Positions 1 through 5,193 of a DNA stretch of 5,193 nucleotides are shown in pieces. Below the pieces are notes generated by a model. That model was not told the origin of the DNA. It made no database searches and worked only from the letters and a program-made list of their open reading frames with translations. A program made the position numbers and the translations under genes. Source of the stretch: Draconibacterium sp. (GTDB lineage Bacteria > Bacteroidota > Bacteroidia > Bacteroidales > Prolixibacteraceae); assembly GCA_015493625.1 (NCBI GenBank), contig WGCT01000416.1, positions 1-5,193 on the forward strand, written 5' to 3'. Positions within the stretch are counted from its first letter, which is position 1, and every line of letters begins with the position of its first letter.

Positions 1-2044
1 ATTTGTATACATATTATCGTACTCCCAAAACGATACCATAAAAATAAACGAAGTGATAATAAAAGCTTCGAAAGTTTACGAAACCATACAAGAATCGCCC
101 AACTCGGTTTCGTTGATTAACAAGCGTGCAATACAAACATTTGCAATAAACAACATTGAAGAGTTGAATGCCCGCGTACCCAATTTTTTTATTCCCGAAC
201 ACGGCTCGCGGCTGACAAGCCCGATTTATATCAGGGGAATTGGCTCGCGCATAAACAGTCAGTCGGTGGGTTTGTATCTCGACGATATTCCCTATTTCGA
301 AATGGGTTCGTTTAATTTCGAGCTTTTCGGAATCGACAGGATTGAAATTTTACGTGGCCCGCAGGGAACATTGTACGGAAGAAATACAATGGGCGGACTG
401 ATTAATATTTATTCGACACCGTTGGGTTCCGAACGTTTTACAACTTTCCGTACCGATTACGGAAACTACAACCGAATAAAATCGGTTTTACACCACAATC
501 AACCAATCGGAGAAAAAATTATTTTATCGCTCGACGGAGCATACACACACTCCGACGGCTTTTTTACAAACCAATTTTTAAATAGTCAGGCCGATTCGTA
601 CAACACCTATTCGGGAAGGATGAAGCTCTTGTATTCACCCACAAAACAGTTAAAAGTTGAGTTTACATCGAGCTACGAAAAGAACCTGGAGAACGGTTAT
701 CCATACGCGGTATATAATACCGACGACCAAACAAATTCGGAGATAAGTTACAACGAGCCGAGCATTTATCATCGCGACCTGCTTTCGACCGGACTAAATA
801 TAAAATACCGTGCCGATAAATTTCTGTTTAAAAGTACAACAAGTCACCAGTTTCTATCTGACATGCAAGCTGTTGACCAGGACTTTACAGAAAAATCTCT
901 CTTCTTTGTGGAGCAAAACAGAACGCACAACACACTTGTTCAGGAGTTTAGTTTTAGCTCGGCACCTGGAACAAAAATAAAATGGGTAGGTGGTTTGTTT
1001 GGATTTATTCAGGGTAAAGACAAAGACGTAATTGTTGAATACGGAGAAGATGCAGTTAAAATGTTTCATCTGCCGGGGCCGCTTACAAAATATAAAAAGT
1101 ACGAACAACCAACCGGTGGTGCTGCTGCCTACGGACAGGTTACCATTCCGTTTCATAAATTCCGTTTTACCGCCGGTCTCCGTTTCGATTACGAAAAAGA
1201 TAAAATGAACTACAATTACGACAGCGATTTAAACGGAAATGTAAAAAATGTTCAGCAAATAGATACATTTAATACCTACACGCAAATTCTGCCAAAAGTT
1301 AGTCTGGCGTATATATTCGATAATAATATCAACACTTATTTTAGTGTTTCGAAGGGTTATAAGGCGGGTGGTTTTAACTCGACTTTCGAGCGCGACGAAG
1401 ATGTCAGTTTTAATCCGGAGTACAGTATAAATTACGAATGGGGATTAAAATCGGAAATGCTCGATAATAAATTAACAGCCGATTTAGCGCTTTTTTATAT
1501 CGATTGGAAAGACCAGCAGGTTTATCAGCCGGTGCCGAGCGGACACGGTGCAATGTTAAAAAATGCAGGGGCAACTGTTAGTAAAGGTATTGAATTCAGT
1601 TTAACAGCCCGGCCGGTTACCAACCTGCAACTCTGGGCAAATATGGGGTACAACAACGTAATTTTTACTGATTATAAAAAGGATGAAAAAAATGATTATT
1701 CGGGAAATAAGCTCCCGTATATTCCTGAATATACAGGTAGTGCAGGTGCATCATACACTCAACGGTTAAATGGCAATTTCCTGAAATCAATCGCGCTTTC
1801 GGCAAATTATCAATACATCGGTAAATTCTACTGGAACGATGCAAATAGCGCCTTTCAGGACAGTTACGGATTGCTAAGTGCAAACATCAATTTCAGTACA
1901 AGCAAGCATTTTAATTTTGGAGTTTACGCGAAAAACCTGCTGAATGCCGATTACAATTCGTACTATTTCGAGGCTTTGCATAAATCGTATGTACAACTCG
2001 GAAACCCGATGCAGATTAGCGGTTTTATTAAACTTTTCTTTTAA
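1..2044 (+). CDS. TonB-dependent outer-membrane receptor, 5' end just off the window
   Basis: This is a ligand-gated 22-stranded outer-membrane porin of the TonB-dependent receptor family, which imports iron chelates, haem, porphyrins, cobalamin or similar ligands using TonB/ExbBD energy. The frame is open from base 2, giving 680 visible codons. A GTG at 53 is not the start: it encodes the Val of the conserved segment INEVIIKAS that begins the plug. The residues before it (FVYILSYS, then QNDTIKINE) look like the end of a signal peptide with cleavage after YSYS-like LSYS, so only about 10-20 codons are missing. The mature protein enters the plug directly, with no carboxypeptidase-like or STN domain. 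Plug motifs are YIRGIGSR (about 227-250), VGLYLDDIP (266-292) and DRIEILRGPQGTLYGRNTMG (335-394). The barrel carries NPEYSINYEWGLKSEM and FYIDWKDQQVYQP, then VYAKNLLNADYN near the end, and finishes in an aromatic F. No SusD partner follows, so it is not a glycan SusC. The ligand cannot be read from the sequence; the haem genes downstream make a porphyrin or iron chelate plausible. Confidence 0.93.
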   Translation, partial: FVYILSYSQNDTIKINEVIIKASKVYETIQESPNSVSLINKRAIQTFAINNIEELNARVPNFFIPEHGSRLTSPIYIRGIGSRINSQSVGLYLDDIPYFEMGSFNFELFGIDRIEILRGPQGTLYGRNTMGGLINIYSTPLGSERFTTFRTDYGNYNRIKSVLHHNQPIGEKIILSLDGAYTHSDGFFTNQFLNSQADSYNTYSGRMKLLYSPTKQLKVEFTSSYEKNLENGYPYAVYNTDDQTNSEISYNEPSIYHRDLLSTGLNIKYRADKFLFKSTTSHQFLSDMQAVDQDFTEKSLFFVEQNRTHNTLVQEFSFSSAPGTKIKWVGGLFGFIQGKDKDVIVEYGEDAVKMFHLPGPLTKYKKYEQPTGGAAAYGQVTIPFHKFRFTAGLRFDYEKDKMNYNYDSDLNGNVKNVQQIDTFNTYTQILPKVSLAYIFDNNINTYFSVSKGYKAGGFNSTFERDEDVSFNPEYSINYEWGLKSEMLDNKLTADLALFYIDWKDQQVYQPVPSGHGAMLKNAGATVSKGIEFSLTARPVTNLQLWANMGYNNVIFTDYKKDEKNDYSGNKLPYIPEYTGSAGASYTQRLNGNFLKSIALSANYQYIGKFYWNDANSAFQDSYGLLSANINFSTSKHFNFGVYAKNLLNADYNSYYFEALHKSYVQLGNPMQISGFIKLFF

Positions 2045-2086
2045 TTCATTCAACCCTTTTTACGGGATTGAAACAACATATTTTAA
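2045..2086 (+). other. short intergenic spacer between receptor and permease genes
   Basis: These 42 bases separate the receptor stop codon from the permease ATG. They contain an imperfect inverted repeat, CAACCC (2051-2056) with GGGATTG (2064-2070), which could form a weak six-pair stem with one bulged A. No T-run follows it, so it does not look like an intrinsic terminator. The last 15 bases are A/T-rich with no purine-rich Shine-Dalgarno, as is common upstream of starts in Bacteroidota. I see no convincing Bacteroidota -33/-7 promoter (TTTG with TAnnTTTG), so read-through from the receptor gene is the simplest view. Confidence 0.4.
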
Positions 2087-3295
2087 ATGCAACAAAATAA
2101 AACATATAACTATTTTACCCTTTTCAGTCTCTACATTGCACAATCGGTGCCAATGGCATTTTTTTCGACTGTAATGCCGGTAATTATGCGTCATCAACAC
2201 TACACCTTAACATCAATCGGGTTGTTGCAACTGGTAAAACTGCCGTGGATTATAAAATTTTTCTGGGCACCGCTGGTCGATGGCAGCAGCAAAGGAACGA
2301 AGGATTTAAAACGATGGATTTTTTCGTCGGAATTACTGTATGCAATTTTAATTGTCGCCATCGGTTTTTTCGACTTGGCAGTTGATTTTAAACTGATAAT
2401 TGTTTTTTTGGTTTTTGCGTTTACGGCATCGGCAACGCAGGATATTGCCACCGATGCTTTTGCAATTTTTATCCTGAAAAAAGAAGACCGCAGTATTGGT
2501 AACTCAATGCAGTCGGGTGGAAGTTTTTTAGGGACTGTAATTGGCAGTGGTGTTTTGTTAGTGATTTATTCGTTGTACGGCTGGAAACTACTGATGTTCG
2601 GGTTGGCCGGATTTGTTTTGCTTGCACTCGTCCCCCTTATTTTTCATAAGAAAAACATAAAAAAAGAGATAGTAAATAGTAAGCGGATTTCGGCAAAAGA
2701 CCTTTATCTTTTTTTCCATCAAAAGGGAATTCTTAAACATATTTTGTTGCTTTTCTTTTTCTATTCGGGAGTTATTGGAATACTGACAATGCTAAAACCG
2801 TGGATGGTAGATTTGGGTTACACGATGACACAAATCGGGATTTATTCGGGAATTTATGGTGCATCAGCCGGTTTTGTGTCGGCACTGCTGGCTGGTTTTA
2901 TTATTAAAAAACTGGGCAAATTTAAAGCAGTCCGGTTATTCCTGTTTTTGGGATTATTGGTTACAATTTACTTTGTTACAATTAGTTTTCTGCCTCCTAC
3001 AAATTACCTTGTAATTCTGGGATTGCTTTTAATCTGGAGTGTTTACGGGGCAAGCACCGTTTCTATTTACACCATTGCAATGGACAGTATCCGTAAAGGC
3101 AGAGAAGGCACCGACTTTACAATTCAGATTGTTTTAACACACCTCGGAAGTATACTACTTGCAATACTTAGCGGCAAAATTGCCCACAACTTTAGTTATC
3201 AGGGTTTGTTTATTATTGAAAGTGTTTTGGCAATTCTGGTATTAATTTTCTTTCCCGTTTTATATTCATTTAAAACCGAAAAAAATGTTGATTGA
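2087..3295 (+). CDS. Major facilitator permease of the AmpG / RhtX-FptX type
   Basis: This 402-residue inner-membrane protein has about 12 hydrophobic helices (roughly residues 10-31, 42-63, 79-97, 102-118, 145-163, 166-186, 216-236, 247-272, 282-301, 306-328, 345-363 and 373-394) with a basic cytoplasmic loop at 187-205 between the two six-helix halves. Family marks are KLPWIIKFFWAPLVD (51-65), SATQDIATDAFAI (115-127) and GTDFTIQ (341-347). These are shared by AmpG, acetyl-CoA transporters and the siderophore permeases RhtX and FptX. The length and 12 helices fit RhtX/FptX better than E. coli AmpG, which is about 490 residues with 14 helices. RhtX and FptX each carry a chelate across the inner membrane without an ABC system, working with a TonB-dependent receptor; the receptor gene directly upstream matches that arrangement. 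The gene overlaps hemN by 11 bp. The substrate is unknown: a ferric siderophore, a porphyrin intermediate, or less likely a muropeptide. The ATG at 2087 places the first helix right after a short polar N-terminus. Confidence 0.85.
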   Translation: MQQNKTYNYFTLFSLYIAQSVPMAFFSTVMPVIMRHQHYTLTSIGLLQLVKLPWIIKFFWAPLVDGSSKGTKDLKRWIFSSELLYAILIVAIGFFDLAVDFKLIIVFLVFAFTASATQDIATDAFAIFILKKEDRSIGNSMQSGGSFLGTVIGSGVLLVIYSLYGWKLLMFGLAGFVLLALVPLIFHKKNIKKEIVNSKRISAKDLYLFFHQKGILKHILLLFFFYSGVIGILTMLKPWMVDLGYTMTQIGIYSGIYGASAGFVSALLAGFIIKKLGKFKAVRLFLFLGLLVTIYFVTISFLPPTNYLVILGLLLIWSVYGASTVSIYTIAMDSIRKGREGTDFTIQIVLTHLGSILLAILSGKIAHNFSYQGLFIIESVLAILVLIFFPVLYSFKTEKNVD

Positions 3296-4658
3296 TAAAG
3301 ATTTACTAAAAAAATATAATGTCCCCACACCACGATATACAAGTTATCCGCCGGCAAACTTTTTTACCGGCAAATTTCAATATTTTGAAGCCGTAAAAAG
3401 TATCGATGATTCGAACAACCAGCAACCGGAAAATATTTCGTTTTACCTGCATATTCCGTTTTGTTCTCAACTCTGTTCGTATTGCGGGTGTAATACACAT
3501 ATTACCCACGACAAAAATCTCATTCAGAACTATGTCGACGATTTAAAACAGGAAATACTACTATATAAAAACCATTTGTCGCCAAACCGGAAAATATCGC
3601 AAATACACTGGGGCGGCGGAACTCCCGATTATTTAAGCATCGGACAAATTAAAAATTTGATGCAGCTATTTTTCGATAATTTTGAATTTATCGATAACCC
3701 TGAAATTGCAATGGAGTGCCACCCTGCCCATCTCACCTATGAATATATGGACGAGCTGGCCGGGATGAAATTCAACCGTATAAGTCTGGGCGTACAGGAT
3801 TTTGAAGTGAAGGTTTTGAATGCAGTACACCGCGCGTTACCAAATATCGAAATTAACGAGATTGTAAAATACTTGCAAAGCAAAAGTATTCCGGTTAATC
3901 TCGATTTTGTTTATGGGCTGCCCCTGCAAACCGTCGAAAGTTTTAGTAAAACAATCGACAAAGCCATAGCAATTTCACCCGACAGGATTGCACTTTTTTC
4001 GTATGCACACGTTCCGTGGGTTAAACCACATCAGAAAATTCTGGAAAAATACGCACTCCCCGAGGCAGGGTTAAAAACCGAAATTTTTGAAATGGCGTTT
4101 TCGAAATTTACGGATAACAAATACGTTTCGATTGGATTAGACCACTTTGCAAAACCCAACGACGAACTGGCAATTGCATTAAAAGAGAAAAATCTGAGCC
4201 GGAATTTTCAGGGCTATTGTACACGCCAAACAACCGGGCAGGTTTATGCACTCGGAGTTAGCGGAATAAGTCAGATGAACAGTGCATTCCTGCAAAATAC
4301 AAAAGATTTAAAAACTTATTCGCGGAAAATTTCGGAAGGTATTTTCCCCTTCGAAAAAGTCTATTTCCTGAATGAAAATGAAAAGATTATTAGCCATATT
4401 ATTACTGAAATAATGACTAACAGATATGTGTCGTCAAGACAGATTCAATCTCTTTTTAATGTCAGTTTTTACGAGATTGTGGCCATCACAAGATTGGACT
4501 TTAGTAAGTTGCAGGAATTTAAAGACGAAGGATTAATTGAATTTTCAAATTTTGGAATTACAGTTACCCACAAAGGAATGTTCTTTCTTAGGAACATTGC
4601 AGCAGTATTCGACCCGTTGATGCAACAGTCGGGTAAAAAGTTTTCGAAAGCATTATAA
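3285..4658 (+). CDS. hemN: Oxygen-independent coproporphyrinogen III dehydrogenase HemN (radical SAM)
   Basis: HemN converts coproporphyrinogen III to protoporphyrinogen IX in the cytoplasm by oxidative decarboxylation of two propionates, using a [4Fe-4S] cluster and two S-adenosylmethionines. The 457-residue length equals that of E. coli HemN as I recall it. The cluster motif is CSQLCSYCGC, with Cys60, Cys64 and Cys67, plus Cys69, which true HemN proteins share. Tyr54 sits six residues before the first cysteine, as the SAM-contacting Tyr56 does in E. coli. Other marks are the N-terminal KYNVPTPRYTSYPP (10-23), the SAM-binding HWGGGTP (108-114), Glu144, GVQDF (169-173), Arg183, DFVYGLP (207-213), DHFAKPNDELA (286-296) and RNFQGYCT (306-313). 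The N-terminal segment, DHFAKPNDELA and RNFQGY, together with the full C-terminal domain, separate it from HemW-type relatives. The ATG lies inside the 3' end of the permease gene (11-bp overlap), suggesting coupled translation. The oxidase that takes its product starts two bases after the stop. No key residue appears to be missing. Confidence 0.97.
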   Translation: MLIDKDLLKKYNVPTPRYTSYPPANFFTGKFQYFEAVKSIDDSNNQQPENISFYLHIPFCSQLCSYCGCNTHITHDKNLIQNYVDDLKQEILLYKNHLSPNRKISQIHWGGGTPDYLSIGQIKNLMQLFFDNFEFIDNPEIAMECHPAHLTYEYMDELAGMKFNRISLGVQDFEVKVLNAVHRALPNIEINEIVKYLQSKSIPVNLDFVYGLPLQTVESFSKTIDKAIAISPDRIALFSYAHVPWVKPHQKILEKYALPEAGLKTEIFEMAFSKFTDNKYVSIGLDHFAKPNDELAIALKEKNLSRNFQGYCTRQTTGQVYALGVSGISQMNSAFLQNTKDLKTYSRKISEGIFPFEKVYFLNENEKIISHIITEIMTNRYVSSRQIQSLFNVSFYEIVAITRLDFSKLQEFKDEGLIEFSNFGITVTHKGMFFLRNIAAVFDPLMQQSGKKFSKAL

Positions 4659-4660
4659 TT

Positions 4661-5193
4661 ATGAAACGGGTAGCAATAATTGGAGCAGGAATCACAGGAT
4701 TAACAACAGCTTTTTATCTAAAAAAAGCAGGAGTTGATTTTACCGTTTTCGAAAAAGAGAACCACATCGGCGGAGTAATCTCAACAAAAACAGAAGATGG
4801 TTTTTTATACGAAACAGGACCGAATACTGGTACAATTTCGAATACTGAAACGGTGGAACTTTTTGAACAGCTTGAAAAAGATGTAAATATTGAACTTGCC
4901 GACGAGACCGCAAAAAAACGGCTAATTTTAAAAAACGGCAGGTGGGAAGTTTTACCCGGTGGAATTATTCAGGGAATTAAAACAAACCTTTTTACACTGA
5001 CAGACAAATTCAAGCTGCTTGGTGAACCTTTCCGTAAACCAGGCACAAACCCCAACGAAACGGTTGCCGAACTTGTAAAACGCCGGATGGGAAAATCGTT
5101 TCTCGATTATGCCATCGACCCGTTTATTTCGGGAATTTATGCCGGCGACCCCAAAAAACTAGTGACAAAATATGCACTCCCAAAACTCTACAA
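4661..5193 (+). CDS. hemG: HemY-type FAD-dependent protoporphyrinogen oxidase, 3' end off the window
   Basis: Protoporphyrinogen oxidase removes six electrons from protoporphyrinogen IX to give protoporphyrin IX, the substrate of ferrochelatase. The visible 177 codons cover roughly the first two fifths of a family usually about 450-470 residues long. They begin with the FAD-binding Rossmann fold: VAIIGAGITG (4-13), then FEKENHIGG (30-38), in which Glu31 would bind the FAD ribose. These are followed by the ETGPNT segment (51-56). The stretch PFISGIYAGDPKKL (154-167) is the family signature (compare PFxxGxYAGDPxxL) and marks it as protoporphyrinogen oxidase rather than a general amine oxidase or phytoene desaturase. 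The fold is that of Bacillus HemY; the E. coli flavodoxin-like HemG is unrelated, although hemG is often used as the symbol in Bacteroidota. Only two bases separate it from hemN, with a weak GAAAG about ten bases before the ATG. The gene is cut by the window edge, not visibly broken. Confidence 0.95.
   Translation, partial: MKRVAIIGAGITGLTTAFYLKKAGVDFTVFEKENHIGGVISTKTEDGFLYETGPNTGTISNTETVELFEQLEKDVNIELADETAKKRLILKNGRWEVLPGGIIQGIKTNLFTLTDKFKLLGEPFRKPGTNPNETVAELVKRRMGKSFLDYAIDPFISGIYAGDPKKLVTKYALPKLY

Noticed and set aside
854..1156. Minus-strand open frame of 100 codons inside the receptor gene
   Set aside because: It lies wholly opposite the receptor's barrel-coding region, encodes a low-complexity Phe/Cys/Arg-rich product with no recognisable motif, and the plus-strand frame is clearly the real gene. 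The other minus-strand frames (14-202, 1665-1883, 2200-2451, 3306-3509) are rejected for the same reason.
1..2044. Reading the receptor as a SusC-like glycan importer
   Set aside because: There is no SusD gene downstream, no N-terminal carboxypeptidase-like domain is visible, and the length (about 690-700 residues in total) is well below the roughly 1000 residues typical of SusC proteins.
2051..2070. Possible intrinsic terminator between receptor and permease genes
   Set aside because: The stem is short and bulged, and no T-run follows it (the next bases are AAACAACATA), so it is unlikely to stop transcription.
1944..2174. Plus-strand open frame of 76 codons spanning the receptor end and permease start
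   Set aside because: It overlaps both flanking genes in another frame and its product resembles nothing; the 2045-2086 spacer is too short to hold a separate gene.
2087..3295. Naming the permease ampG
   Set aside because: It shares superfamily motifs with AmpG but is shorter, has 12 rather than 14 helices, and sits next to a TonB receptor and haem genes rather than cell-wall recycling genes.
3351..3374. Direct repeat CCGGCAAA occurring twice, 16 bases apart, near the hemN start
   Set aside because: Only two short copies inside coding sequence, with no further copies nearby; most likely chance.

Overview
The window is a dense, single-strand (+) gene block of about 40% G+C from what looks like a member of the Bacteroidota, probably a Bacteroidia/Marinilabiliales-type genome. 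The pointers are A-rich ribosome-binding regions without clear Shine-Dalgarno sequences, the style of the TonB-dependent receptor, and a HemN plus HemY-type oxidase pair like that of other Bacteroidota. The phylum call is fairly secure; the finer placement is a guess from general resemblance.

Layout. Positions 1-2044 hold a TonB-dependent outer-membrane receptor whose first few codons lie off the left edge. After a 42-bp spacer comes a 402-residue, 12-helix major facilitator permease (2087-3295) that resembles the AmpG / RhtX-FptX group. It overlaps by 11 bp a full-length HemN, the radical-SAM oxygen-independent coproporphyrinogen III dehydrogenase (3285-4658). Two bases later starts a HemY-type, FAD-dependent protoporphyrinogen oxidase (named hemG in many Bacteroidota annotations), which runs off the right edge after 177 codons. 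No RNA genes, mobile elements, CRISPR arrays or stretches above 50 bp without a gene are seen.

How the genes may work together. The last two genes encode consecutive steps of haem synthesis: coproporphyrinogen III to protoporphyrinogen IX to protoporphyrin IX. The first two encode an outer-membrane importer and an inner-membrane permease of a type that includes single-protein siderophore importers. The tight, co-directional spacing suggests one transcription unit. The most interesting reading is a salvage route: a porphyrin intermediate such as coproporphyrin(ogen) III is taken up across both membranes and finished to protoporphyrin by the two enzymes. This is inference from gene order. The competing reading is siderophore or iron import co-expressed with the last haem steps. 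Whether the genome has the early haem genes (hemA/L, B, C, D, E) and whether hemH lies nearby would separate the two.
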